Shown here: positions 7,509 to 16,029 of the stretch, piece after piece | Layout: each line of letters begins with the position of its first letter | Position numbering within the stretch: the stretch's first letter is position 1 | NCBI GenBank assembly: GCA_009711765.1 | Contig: VEND01000025.1 | Coordinates: forward strand, 1 to 45,053 | DNA from: Bacillota bacterium | GTDB taxonomy: Bacteria; Bacillota; Clostridia; Tissierellales; MES13 | Direction of reading: 5' to 3' | DNA length: 45,053 bases | Program-made: the position numbers and the translations under genes | The notes under the pieces: generated by a model | Database searches by the model: none | What the model saw: only the letters and a program-made list of their open reading frames with translations | What the model was told of the DNA's origin: nothing

Positions 7509-8885
7509 ATGCTATATGATGTATTTATTAGTCATGCAAGTGAAGATAAAGATACTTTTGTAAGAGAATTAGCAAATAAATTGTCTGCTGAACATGTAAA
7601 AATATGGTATGATGAATTTTCGCTTAGACCTGGTAACAGCATTAGAAGATCTATTGATAAAGGATTATCAAAATCTCGATTTGGCATTGTAGTTTTGAGC
7701 AAAGCGTTTTTCAGAAAAGAATGGACACAATGGGAACTTGATGGTTTGATTCAAAGAATGAATTGTAAAAGAGATAATAATATAATAATACCTATATGGT
7801 ATAATATAACGTTTGATGAAATGATACAGTTTTCACCATCTTTAGCAGATAGAGTAGCAATAATTTATAAGGATGATATGCAAGAGGTTGTAAATAAAGT
7901 ATTAGAAGTTATAAAACCTAATGGATCAACTTTAATTAAGGCTCGAGATATTATTATAGATTATGGGTATGAGCCTCCAGTGGTAACTGATGATTGGTGG
8001 ATAGATATAATAGAATTTCTTGGAAGTGATTATTATTTAAGAAGATGGGGATTTTCTCTTATTCCTAATAATAGAGATAATTCAAGAGCTGAGCAAGTTG
8101 CTTGGGCTGCTATGCAAATGATGTGGCAACAAAAAGCTAATGAGTTGGAAATTACTCAAATTACAAAACCTGAAATTATTTTGAGTTTTATAAACTCAAC
8201 ACCAGGATTATCAGATATTTGTATATCGAATATTTCACTGATCGCAATTTATGCACCACAACTCACAATAAAGGGATCTGGTGGTAAATTTGAGAAGCAC
8301 TTTGATAATTATTATAGAAAATCATTAGAAAAAAATACTATTCAAAGACAAAGAAAAGAAATAGGTGGTAGAGGACTAACTACAACTGGTTTGTATCCTA
8401 AATGCGAAAAAGAAATATGTTTTAGAGATCCTGATTTCGGAGAATACAAATCATCTACAATTGCATGTAATTTTGTACAAGGTCCATTGATGGGACCTTC
8501 ACCTAAGTATTATGAGACATTTGATTATTTAGTTTGGCTTGTTTCTAGTAATAGTCATTGGCTACCAAGAAAAATTAGAGATTTTTTAATAAAAGGACTG
8601 AAGGATTGGAATTGTTGGTTATGGGATTCTTATGAAATAATTGATTATAAATCCGATAAAAGAATATCTAAATTTAGTGATTTAGCTTTATCATTATATG
8701 AATCAGATAATTATAAAGAATTTCATTTATCTAAAGAGCATAGAATTGAAATACAAAAGAGAATTGAAGCAAGTATATATTATATGAACCTAGATGATTC
8801 AGTGGATAAATTATATAAAAGATTAATTGAAGATGAAAAAATAATTAAACACTGGTATAGAAAAAGAAAACTGACTACTAATTAA
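7509..8885 (+). CDS. TIR-domain protein with unknown C-terminal domain (likely anti-phage NADase)
   Basis: ATG 7509 sits 8 bases after AAAGGAGG; the in-frame ATG at 7488 precedes that ribosome site and is less likely. Residues 1-130 form a TIR domain: YDVFISHASEDKD, the KIWYDEFSLRPG loop, and WTQWELDGL with Glu76 at the position of the catalytic glutamate of TIR NADases. Residues 140-458 are Trp-rich and match no family I recognise; they would be the sensor or oligomerisation part. The gene uses the start region that normally serves the intron-encoded protein. It ends 14 bases before an attC-like half-site. Bacterial TIR proteins typically kill infected cells by depleting NAD+. Confidence 0.85.
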   Translation: MLYDVFISHASEDKDTFVRELANKLSAEHVKIWYDEFSLRPGNSIRRSIDKGLSKSRFGIVVLSKAFFRKEWTQWELDGLIQRMNCKRDNNIIIPIWYNITFDEMIQFSPSLADRVAIIYKDDMQEVVNKVLEVIKPNGSTLIKARDIIIDYGYEPPVVTDDWWIDIIEFLGSDYYLRRWGFSLIPNNRDNSRAEQVAWAAMQMMWQQKANELEITQITKPEIILSFINSTPGLSDICISNISLIAIYAPQLTIKGSGGKFEKHFDNYYRKSLEKNTIQRQRKEIGGRGLTTTGLYPKCEKEICFRDPDFGEYKSSTIACNFVQGPLMGPSPKYYETFDYLVWLVSSNSHWLPRKIRDFLIKGLKDWNCWLWDSYEIIDYKSDKRISKFSDLALSLYESDNYKEFHLSKEHRIEIQKRIEASIYYMNLDDSVDKLYKRLIEDEKIIKHWYRKRKLTTN

Positions 8886-8895
8886 TTCTGGATGC

Positions 8896-8918
8896 ATCAG
8901 ATAACATTCACGTCACCC
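8896..8918. other. attC-like 5' half-site
   Basis: CATCAGATAAC followed by ATTCACGTCACCC resembles the 5' halves of the other sites (position just after the stop codon, TAAC core). No matching 3' arm is obvious in the next 300 bases. Confidence 0.3.
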
Positions 8919-9644
8919 TATAGAAACTCGATTAAACAACTATAAAAAAACAAATGATACTATATTTATAATTTTGGAATAATGGTGTTTATAACTTGGG
9001 AGAAAACAATAGAAGGAATTTCAGGTATATATATAGTTACATTATTTAAGTTTACCATAGAAATATTTATCAGGAGTAAGAGATTAAAATCTATCAAAAT
9101 GAAAGCTATATTGTCTAATGGTATTATTTAAAAAGTTTATTAATAATTACTATAATTGTTATCCATTCACATTGGTATCTTTATTTTAAAATTCTAATAT
9201 TAGTATTGAAAATCTTATGGGCATAAGTGTAGGGTGACTTAGATTAGTTTTAATGAAAAGAATATGATTATAATAGAATTTTGTTGTAAGAAATAAAATG
9301 TATTTTATAGAAAATTTATACGATTTGATTGATCATACTGAATTATCTTTTAAAGTAATATTACTGGAAACAAAAAAACAGTGCATTGTGGTTCTATTAA
9401 AGCTAAGAAAAAAGTAATTAAAGAGATTGAATTATTGAGAGAGTGTGGTTAAGTGTAATATTTTACAAATAGTTAAATTAGTTACAACACATAACATAGA
9501 ATATTAGGACAAGGCCTAGGATAGCTTTATGAGCTCTATTTGTTTTAACCTCATGGAAATATACATAAGATTTAATGAGTAACTGCTTTTAAATATACTT
9601 GAAAACTCCTCTCTATCTAAGATATTTAAATGAATTTATATTAT
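8919..9644. other. Gene-poor stretch with coding debris
   Basis: No intact gene is supported. 8982-9131 could encode 49 residues (MVFITWEKTIEGISGIYIV...) but lacks a clear ribosome site. Around 9383-9452 a frame ending in KKKVIKEIELLRECG looks like the tail of a lost protein. CACATAACATAGAATATTAG at 9486 resembles another attC 5' half. The whole stretch reads as decayed cassettes. Confidence 0.4.
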
Positions 9645-10096
9645 ATATCTTTATATGAATATAGCTTCATATATATCCGTAGCTCATAATTTTCTAAAAT
9701 TAAAAAAGAACTGTCAACAAAATAAAGCTTTAATTGTATGTAGATGTCCTACTTCAGAAGTAGGGCTTTTTATTTTATAATTATATTTTTAAAGAATAGT
9801 GATTAATTAATTTTAGTTAAAGCATAGTAAATTTATAATACAATTCTTTTTTTATTATTAAAAGCATACTTTAAATGATAAAAAACGACATATTTCACAG
9901 AAATAAAAGGATATAATTGTTAATGAGTAGTTATATAATTTACTATGGCTTTTAAAATATTATAAAACAGCGTATAAATTACATTAGTAGTAAAATTAAA
10001 AGTAAAAACAGCTATAAAATAAAATATCACCGACATAAAGTGTCGCTAATCCATTAATATTATATGAAAAAGCGACTGTCGGGAATAAAGTATTAG
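9645..10096 (+). repeat. Accessory leader repeat, copy 2
   Basis: This is about 90% identical by eye to 3085-3530. It includes ATAGCTTCATATATATCCG, a perfect terminator (9748-9772), TATAAT at 9912-9917, the nested hairpin (CACCGACA...TGTCGGG; GTCGC...GCGAC) and an end at TTAGACG (10,093-10,099). Similarity to copy 1 stops there, and an unrelated gene follows. Confidence 0.6.
9748..9772 (+). terminator. Terminator inside leader copy 2
   Basis: CCTACTT pairs perfectly with AAGTAGG around a CAG loop, followed by GCTTTTTATTTT. It is the intact version of the hairpin at 3181. Confidence 0.85.
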
Positions 10097-10129
10097 ACGA
10101 AAGATTAAATCAATGGAGGATAGAATATA

Positions 10130-10699
10130 ATGAAGTGGTTAGCAGTAATAGGAAGTCCAAACGAAAATGGCAATTCTTCTGTTCTGATAGATATTTTAAT
10201 TAATACTATGGAAGAACAAGTATCTAGTGTAGATATCTTTAAAATGACTAAACCAGCATACAGTGTTTGTACAAATTGTGAAAAATGCTTAGATACAGGG
10301 CTATGTATAATAAATGATGAAATTTCATCAATATTGAGTAGAATAAATTCTTATGATGGAATTATATTAGCTACACCAACCTATAATTCAAGTGTTAGTT
10401 CTCAAATGAAAATATTTTTAGATAGAACTTTTTGCTTGAATGATTATATGAGCTCTACATGGAAAAGTAGAGTAGATGCAGATAAAAAAGCAATTTTAAT
10501 TAGTTCATGCAAAGGAAATCGTGAGGAATCATTGGGTTATTCTTTACAAAATATGAGAAATGTAGTTGAAGATTTAGGAATAGAAGTAATAAGCGACTTT
10601 GGATACATAAATACGAAAGAAAAGTTTGCAAAAGATGATAAAGAACTAAAAAAGAAGATGAGGGATTTAGTTAATTGTTGGCTTATAGATTTGAACTAA
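10130..10699 (+). CDS. Iron-sulfur flavoprotein-like NAD(P)H-dependent FMN reductase
   Basis: ATG 10,130 follows ATGGAGGAT. The start AVIGSPNENGNSS is the phosphate-binding loop of the flavodoxin-like fold. Cys47, 50, 53 and 59 (CTNCEKCLDTGLC) give the compact cysteine motif of Isf-type iron-sulfur flavoproteins. ATPTYNSSVSSQMKIFLDR (near residues 83-101) is the second flavin loop. The 189 residues equal the usual family length. A distant paralogue with identical cysteine spacing lies at 36,947. It is the first gene after leader copy 2 and ends at an attC-like site, so here it behaves as a cassette. Substrate unknown. Confidence 0.8.
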   Translation: MKWLAVIGSPNENGNSSVLIDILINTMEEQVSSVDIFKMTKPAYSVCTNCEKCLDTGLCIINDEISSILSRINSYDGIILATPTYNSSVSSQMKIFLDRTFCLNDYMSSTWKSRVDADKKAILISSCKGNREESLGYSLQNMRNVVEDLGIEVISDFGYINTKEKFAKDDKELKKKMRDLVNCWLIDLN

Positions 10700-10705
10700 T
10701 CCATC

Positions 10706-10828
10706 GTCTAACACACTGTTCACAACATCATTTCTAAACCCCATTTGTGATGCTGCGCATTATACCACAAACAGAATTTACCTGTCTGAGGACAGGCCGA
10801 ATTGACGTCGCGAACAGAGAGAACGTTA
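10706..10828. other. attC-like recombination site with long loop, interrupted in R' by an intron
   Basis: R'' is GTCTAAC (10,706-10,712), a perfect RYYYAAC. A 19-base arm at 10,716-10,734 (CTGTTCACAACATCATTTC) pairs with 10,799-10,817; four positions differ, three of them transitions that give T-G pairs when the bottom strand folds, the strand recombined in integrons. The loop holds a small hairpin CCTGTC-TGAG-GACAGG (10,781-10,796). R' starts GTTA at 10,825 and is interrupted after 10,828. Confidence 0.65.
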
Positions 10829-11035
10829 GTGTCAAGCAAGCTTGGTGTTTCTTGCAGGGTGAGAGTCCCTGTTAGGGAAGACTTAACCAGTTACTTATAT
10901 CGAGTATTGCGTCCCAAAGCGGAAACGTGAAGGACGAAGCGTACATAGAGAACTATGCAGATCAAATGTTTACAGTATTTGTAAAAAATCAACATAATAC
11001 AATCTAACTGACTTTGAATCAGTTGGTTTAAGATT
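10829..11035 (+). mobile_element. Group II intron 5' fragment
   Basis: It begins GTGTCAAGC and continues with domain I sequence like the intron at 7106 (GCAGGGTGAGAGTCCCTG, ACGAAGCGTAC). Both insertions share the upstream context GAACGTTA. No reverse transcriptase or domain V follows before the next gene. The right end is approximate. Confidence 0.65.
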
Positions 11036-11111
11036 AACTCATATATAAATAGTTAATATAATTATAGAAAGGCATTTAAAAATTAAAGTATAAATGAAAG
11101 GAAGATAAAAA

Positions 11112-11351
11112 ATGATTTTGATTATTATTTCTATTCTATGTGGATATGTAGGACTATATATTGGGGGATTATTTGGAGTTGACTTTCTCGCAATTTCATT
11201 AGGTTTAATAGGATTTCTAAGTCCTGGATTATATAAATTAGACCAAATCCACGAAAGAATGAAGAGCACTGAAAGTGAAATTGATATATTAAAGTTACAT
11301 TTAAAAGAGACAAGAGCGGTAATAAATAAAATAGACAAGAAAATTAAATAA
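11112..11351 (+). CDS. Small membrane protein, 79 aa
   Basis: ATG 11,112 follows AAAGGAAG. The first ~45 residues are hydrophobic and glycine-rich, giving two short membrane segments (ILIIISILCGYVGLYIGGLF and FLAISLGLIGFLSPG). The rest (KLDQIHERMKSTESEIDILK...) is a predicted coiled-coil tail. It lies between an intron fragment and the best attC-like site. Function unknown. Confidence 0.75.
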   Translation: MILIIISILCGYVGLYIGGLFGVDFLAISLGLIGFLSPGLYKLDQIHERMKSTESEIDILKLHLKETRAVINKIDKKIK

Positions 11352-11426
11352 AATTATGTACTTAGATTAGTTTTAAATACATCAATTGGGGTTCATTGGA
11401 AAAAAACAAGTAAAACAAATGACATC

Positions 11427-11502
11427 ATTTAACATAGCATTCTCATCACCTTTAAAAAGATTACAGATTACAAGGCGACGAGAATGCTTGGAGCGTTATA
11501 TG
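11427..11502. other. attC-like recombination site (best-formed)
   Basis: R'' is ATTTAAC (11,427-11,433). AGCATTCTCATCACC (11,436-11,450) pairs with GGCGACGAGAATGCT (11,474-11,488) over 15 positions; the only two differences are A/G transitions that become T-G pairs on the bottom strand. The spacer is 2 bases on the left and 6 on the right. R' is GTTATAT at 11,495-11,501. The size (76 bp) and asymmetry fit the attC family. Confidence 0.65.
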
Positions 11503-11533
11503 TTTTGCTATTAAATTGAGAGAAGGTGTTATT

Positions 11534-12089
11534 TTGAAACTTAAGTACATTTTTTTATTATTAGTTATATTGATTTTAATTAGCGTTATTGGATGTAGTA
11601 GCTATAAAAATAATGAAAAAGATCATATAGCTTATATTTCAACTAATATTAATTCAGAATACTATAATACATTCAAAGATTTAGATTTAGGTATAATCTA
11701 TGATTTTAATATAAAGTTACCCAATGCAGATAAGAGCTGGGTAAATATTTGGGTTGAGGGTTATAGTAACGGAAAACAGATAAAATCTTCTCATTTAACA
11801 GAAATTTCTTGCGGACTTTATCTAAAGAAGGTGGAAGAAGGAAGATTTGGACTTGGAATTATTAATCCGCAAACAGAGAATGAATTATTCTTTTTATATG
11901 GACCATCTGTGAGAAATGAAACAGTAGCTTTAAGACCAGGTGAAACTAAAATTATAGGAGTATATAGACAAGGTATAGATTCTATTAAAAACATATAATT
12001 TAGTAGATGAAAATGAAATAAAAAGTATGATAAATGAAAATAAAGCAGTACTTTTACTTAAAATTAAAATAGATGAAAGAAAGGAATGA
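11534..12089 (+). pseudogene. Lipoprotein of unknown function, frameshifted near its end
   Basis: AGAAGGTG (11,520-11,527) favours TTG 11,534. The N-terminus MKLKYIFLLLVILIL...VIGCSS is a lipoprotein signal with lipobox VIGC. The uninterrupted frame ends at 11,998, but after one base is removed from the A5 run at about 11,985 the reading goes on as TYNLVDENEIKSMINENKAV, then LLLKIKIDERKE to 12,089. An intact protein would have about 185 residues. It follows an attC-like site. The shorter form may still be made and anchored. Confidence 0.6.
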
Positions 12090-12233
12090 TTATCTATTCT
12101 TTTGATAATCTAAATTGATAGTATTAGTGTGGTGATATAGGAAATATAAATAGACTTTTTTTATTTGTAAGGTATTTATAAAAGTGACATTGAGTAATAA
12201 GGTACTACATATAGCAAAATGGAGTGTTAATTA

Positions 12234-13343
12234 ATGAATAGAAATGGACAAACTATGAAAATTAATAAAATATTTAAAAATCAATACGAATGTAAACAGA
12301 TTTCAAGCGGTAACAATTTTCCTAGCATAAATATTGAAGAAAATAATTTAAAGGAAGTATGTATTTTATTACATAATAAGATATCAGTTGATAACATAAT
12401 AATGTATTTTAATTGGTCAAAGAAAGAAATGTATAATAAACTTGAAATCCTCTTAAAAGAAGAACTTATTAAAAATAACATTGATAATCAATATATACCA
12501 AATTGCATGATAATTTCTTTAGAAGAAGGGAAAAACTTATATAAACAGACAGAAAAATTTATTAATAAAGTAGTTAGATTAATAGAAAATAAAATTAATG
12601 AAATTAAATTAAAAACATATTCCATTGAATCTTTTAGAAATTTTAGTTTTGAAAGTTTATCTTTATTTATATTAAGTGATGTAATATTAGATTTTATCCA
12701 AATTGATAATGTAGAAAAATATTTTTTGAGAAGTAATAGAACTAGAAGAAATGATAGTAATTACTATTATTCTATACAAGAAAAAAAGAAAAATGATGAA
12801 AATGAAGCATTAGGTATTTATGGCAACATGTATAGAAATTATGGTGAGATAGCTTATGGGTTGTATGGAAATAAAAGAAAAGGTATTAACTTTCATACAA
12901 TTGATAGTTCAACCTTAAATGAATATTTTAAAAATATTTCTATGAATAGAATAGATAGAGTGAAAGAATATTTATTGCAAGAACTAGTCAAGTTATATAA
13001 GAATGATAAGTATAAAATTGATGAAAATTTAGAAATGGGTTTTAATAAACTTGGAATTATGAGTGGAAAAAAGATCTGTATCCCTGTACTAAATAAGAAG
13101 GAATATTATAAATTATACGATATAGCAGAGATAATAAAGGAAGATTATATAGAGATATTTGAAAATGGAAGAAGTGAATTATATAATAACTACCAAAAAT
13201 CATCGTATTTTGAAGAGGTTACTTTTGAAGAGTATTTTATTTGGTGGTACCACATTTTTTACTCAAGAGTAACAGATGTGTTAATTGCTAGGGGTACAAT
13301 AAAAAAACAAGAATCAGATAATTTTAGTTATTTAGTAATATAA
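12234..13343 (+). CDS. Unknown 369-aa protein with N-terminal winged-helix-like region
   Basis: ATG 12,234 follows GGAGTG; ATG 12,255 is an alternative. Residues ~38-80 (LKEVCILLHNKISVDNIIMY...WSKKEMYNKLEILLKEELI) have the spacing of a winged helix-turn-helix. Residues ~190-225 (EALGIYGNMYRNYGEIAYGL) contain tyrosine/glycine repeats. There are no membrane segments. A decayed copy of the latter part lies at 2571-2690, so the family has been duplicated and lost within this region. I do not recognise the family. Confidence 0.75.
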   Translation: MNRNGQTMKINKIFKNQYECKQISSGNNFPSINIEENNLKEVCILLHNKISVDNIIMYFNWSKKEMYNKLEILLKEELIKNNIDNQYIPNCMIISLEEGKNLYKQTEKFINKVVRLIENKINEIKLKTYSIESFRNFSFESLSLFILSDVILDFIQIDNVEKYFLRSNRTRRNDSNYYYSIQEKKKNDENEALGIYGNMYRNYGEIAYGLYGNKRKGINFHTIDSSTLNEYFKNISMNRIDRVKEYLLQELVKLYKNDKYKIDENLEMGFNKLGIMSGKKICIPVLNKKEYYKLYDIAEIIKEDYIEIFENGRSELYNNYQKSSYFEEVTFEEYFIWWYHIFYSRVTDVLIARGTIKKQESDNFSYLVI

Positions 13344-13364
13344 ATATCTGATTTTTTATAGTGG

Positions 13365-13577
13365 AACTCCAGAATATACTTATTGTACTGCTATTTACTT
13401 TTCAATACTTTATCTAGCTGGAGTTGTAGGAATATCCACATCATTAATATTGAATGAACTAAGTAATGAATTTTACTGTTTATGTTTAAAGAATTCTATG
13501 ATAGTATCAATACTATTCACTAACAGAATTGGTTTAAAGTTTTATACTCCTTTCTATCTTTATGTAGATATAGCTTC
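13365..13577 (+). repeat. Partial copy of leader repeat (5' part), fused to ABC fragment
   Basis: It matches 2845-3090: AGTGGAACTCCAGAATATAC, then ATCAATACTATTCACTAACA, then CTTTATGTAGATATAGCTTC. It still reads through as the tail of the small membrane protein (SGTPEYTYCTAIYFSILYLA). At GCTTC the match breaks and the ABC ATPase gene (minus strand) begins. Confidence 0.7.
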
Positions 13578-14174
13578 CGCTATGTCATGGGTTACCATGA
13601 AAGCTGTTTTCTTTTCTTTCTTAAGTATTGTTCCTATTTCATCTGCTATTGCAAGTCTAGTTTGATAGTCAAGCGCTGAGAAAGGTTCATCTAGAAGTAA
13701 TATATCTGGTTTACATGCTAAAGTTCTTATTAGTGCTACTCTTTGTCTCATGCCTCCAGACAATTGTCTAGGATAGTGATTTTTAAATTCTCCTAGTCCA
13801 TATGTTTCTAAAAGTTTTTCTGCAAATTCTTTTGTTTCATCTGTTATTTTATCTTGAATTTCAAGTCCTATTAATACATTTCCTAAAATAGTTCTCCACT
13901 CAAATAAGTGATCTTTTTGAAACATATATCCTATTTCACCTGTAGTACCCTTTACCTCTTTCTCATTAATTAAGACCTTACCTTTAGATGGCTTTATAAG
14001 ACCTGCTATTATAGATAAAAGTGTGGATTTTCCACAACCGCTAGGTCCTACTAAAAGAACTATTTCACCGTGATTTATATCCAAAGACAAGTCTTTAATA
14101 GCTTCAGTTTCCCCATCAAGGGTGTGATATATCATGCTGATGTTTTTAATTTCAACAACTTTCTTTCTGTTCAT
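13560..14174 (-). pseudogene. ABC transporter ATPase (nitrate/sulfonate/taurine type), C-terminus lost
   Basis: This 204-residue frame carries Walker A GPSGCGKST (43-51), the Q-loop FQKDHLF, signature LSGGMRQR, Walker B ILLLDEPFSALD and the H-loop MVTHDIAEA. It is closest in style to SsuB/TauB-type ATPases, which are usually near 250 residues. The last ~45 residues are replaced by leader-repeat sequence at a GCTTC junction. No permease or binding protein is adjacent. Upstream (14,177-14,182) is a strong AAGGAGG ribosome site. Two further fragments of the same gene lie at 20,528 and 35,361. Confidence 0.8.
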
Positions 14175-14312
14175 CGATACGCCTCCTTAAGGAGATAATT
14201 ACATATATTATTGTATTCAGTCTTTATAAGGATTGTGACGATGAGTCTTTTGATAGTGGTTGATTAAGTAAAATGGATATAAAAAGAATAAAAAATGCTT
14301 AACATGACATAA

Positions 14313-14344
14313 AATAACATTTTTTTTAATTTTTAAATGTTATT
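14313..14344. promoter_or_regulatory. Inverted repeat between divergent ABC and agr-like genes
   Basis: AATAACATTT (14,313-14,322) and AAATGTTATT (14,335-14,344) form a perfect 10-bp dyad around 12 AT bases. It lies in the divergent intergenic region 41 bases upstream of the membrane-protein gene. It could be an operator; no regulator is identified. Confidence 0.35.
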
Positions 14345-14385
14345 ATGTAAAAAAAGGTAAATGATCTATAGCTAAGGAGGAGAAT

Positions 14386-14877
14386 ATGTTATATCCAATA
14401 CCATGGTACATTGCTTTAATACAAACTATACCTGAAACTTTTTTAATTATACAAATAGGCTTCAGATTATTTAATATTGATATAAAAATAAAGGAAAATA
14501 TATATATATCTTTTATAGTAGCAATAGCAGCTTATTTTATTAGAAAGTATATTGAAATATTTGGATTACATACTATTATACAAATTTTGTTAATTATTAT
14601 TTTGGTATGTATCTTAACAAAATTAAATTTTTTTATTAGTTCTATAGGAATCTTTATGGGAACTTTATTAACAGGGATAATACAAAACATTACAATTCCT
14701 TTGTTATTAGATATTTTAAGCTTTACAACTAACGATTTAGCTATTAAGCCTTGGCTTAATGTATTATTTTATTTACCTACTGGAATAATCACATTAATTA
14801 TTTATATTATTTTAAGGAGAGTTAGGTTTTATATTATAGATTTAAAACCAGAAGATAGAGTTGATAATATTGTTTAA
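14386..14877 (+). CDS. Integral membrane protein preceding AgrC-like kinase
   Basis: ATG 14,386 follows AAGGAGGAG. The 163 residues contain about five hydrophobic segments (MLYPIPWYIALIQTIPETFL at the start, then segments near 41-56, 62-80, 87-110 and 130-150). The fold resembles the membrane sensor part of AgrC-type kinases, and the downstream kinase overlaps by 17 bases and has few membrane segments of its own. It may therefore be a split sensor domain. A 39-residue relic of the same gene lies at 21,015. Confidence 0.7.
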   Translation: MLYPIPWYIALIQTIPETFLIIQIGFRLFNIDIKIKENIYISFIVAIAAYFIRKYIEIFGLHTIIQILLIIILVCILTKLNFFISSIGIFMGTLLTGIIQNITIPLLLDILSFTTNDLAIKPWLNVLFYLPTGIITLIIYIILRRVRFYIIDLKPEDRVDNIV

Positions 14878-15724
14878 AAATAAAGGTGTAATACTCATAA
14901 TATTTACAATGTTATTACAATTATTAGTTATAGAGGTCATTAATCAATTTATATTTATGGCTGATGCCTTAGAATATGTAAAAAATTTTCTTCCATATGT
15001 TAGCGGGTTATTGTTTATATTAATAATTTTAGTTTTATTATCTATTAATAAATTAAGTGAAACAATAAAAAGAAATACAGAATCTAGACTTTTAAATTCA
15101 CAACTTAAGCAAGTAGAAAATTTAAATAACATATTACAAACTCAAAAACATGAATACAATCGACACATACAAACAATTCAATCAATGTTATATTTAGAGG
15201 AAATAGATAGTGCTAAAAATTATTTAAATGAACTTACAGAAAATCATAAACCAATTACAGATATTAAATATACATATAATACTGCGTTAACCGTGTTATT
15301 AAATTCTAAGATAAAAGTAGCAGAGGATAAAAATATTAATTTTGATTTTGCGATAAAATGTGATTTAGAGAGATTAAAAATTAATGATAGAGAGTTCTGT
15401 AGTATTATAGGCAATCTTATTGATAATGCCTTTGAAGCTACAGTTGAAAGTGAAAATGATGTAAATAGATATGTGGGTTTAGAAATAAAGTTTGAAAATA
15501 ACAATTTTATTATATATGTATCTAATACAGGAAATAAAATTCCTAGAGAAATAGAAAAAAAGTTATTTAATCCTGGGTTTACTACAAAAGGTACTAATGA
15601 TAGAGGATATGGATTATTTTTAATAAAGAAAATAATAAAACAATATGGGGGGACAATGGAAGTTAGCTCAAACAAAAAGACAGCTTTCAAAGTTAAAATA
15701 CCGTTAAAGGATGAGATGAAATGA
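14861..15724 (+). CDS. AgrC-like sensor histidine kinase
   Basis: TTG 14,861 is the likely start (TTG 14,870 is possible), overlapping the previous gene. Two membrane segments (about residues 8-30 and 45-63) are followed by a coiled linker and a Spo0B-like dimerisation helix with the candidate phospho-acceptor His97 in KHEYNRHIQTIQSML. The GHKL ATPase has N-box NLIDNAFEA and G-boxes YVSNTGNKIP and GYGLFLIKKI. This is the HPK10-like architecture that senses cyclic peptides. Its stop overlaps the ATG of the agrB relic (ATGA), as in an agr operon. Confidence 0.85.
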   Translation: MIILFKNKGVILIIFTMLLQLLVIEVINQFIFMADALEYVKNFLPYVSGLLFILIILVLLSINKLSETIKRNTESRLLNSQLKQVENLNNILQTQKHEYNRHIQTIQSMLYLEEIDSAKNYLNELTENHKPITDIKYTYNTALTVLLNSKIKVAEDKNINFDFAIKCDLERLKINDREFCSIIGNLIDNAFEATVESENDVNRYVGLEIKFENNNFIIYVSNTGNKIPREIEKKLFNPGFTTKGTNDRGYGLFLIKKIIKQYGGTMEVSSNKKTAFKVKIPLKDEMK

Positions 15725-16017
15725 TAAATAAAGTGTCAAAAAAATTGGCTATGAAATTAGGATTTAAATTAAACAGTGATAGTGGGGAAACCTAAGTATT
15801 TGCCTTTGGTATAGAAGTAATTCTAGGTAGTATTTTAAAGATTGTCTTAATACTTATCACTTCTTATATATTAGGTATTAGTAGGACAAGCATAGTATTT
15901 CTTATAACATTCATTATTTTTAGATCATACATAGGAGGTATTCATTTAGGTACGTAAGTTAGTACTAATAGTATTTGGATTTTATATGAAGCTGAAGTAC
16001 CTGAAAATTTAAAATAG
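15721..16017 (+). pseudogene. Collapsed agrBD: AgrB N-terminal part joined to AgrD C-terminus
   Basis: The frame starts at ATG 15,721 inside the kinase stop. It reads as AgrB: INKVSKKLAMKLGF, then VFAFGIEVILGSILKIVL and the catalytic-histidine region FRSYIGGIHLGT. Stops interrupt it at 15,793 and 15,955. In the same frame, right after the second stop, comes VSTNSIWILYEAEVPENLK. YEAEVPENL is the acidic tail typical of AgrD pro-peptides. An internal deletion of the AgrB cysteine region, its membrane helices and the AgrD leader explains the fusion. No signal peptide can be made from this locus. Confidence 0.75.
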
Positions 16018-16029
16018 GGAATGATTATA

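Noticed and set aside
9743-9772. CRISPR-like repeats in the leader copies
   Set aside because: The copies are long, few, and kilobases apart; there are no regularly spaced short repeats or cas genes.
13450-13665. A 71-residue plus-strand frame
   Set aside because: It runs from repeat sequence into the antisense of the ABC gene, and its start lacks a ribosome site.
15244-15690. A 148-residue minus-strand frame
   Set aside because: It is antisense to the ATPase domain of the histidine kinase, which has clear motifs on the plus strand.
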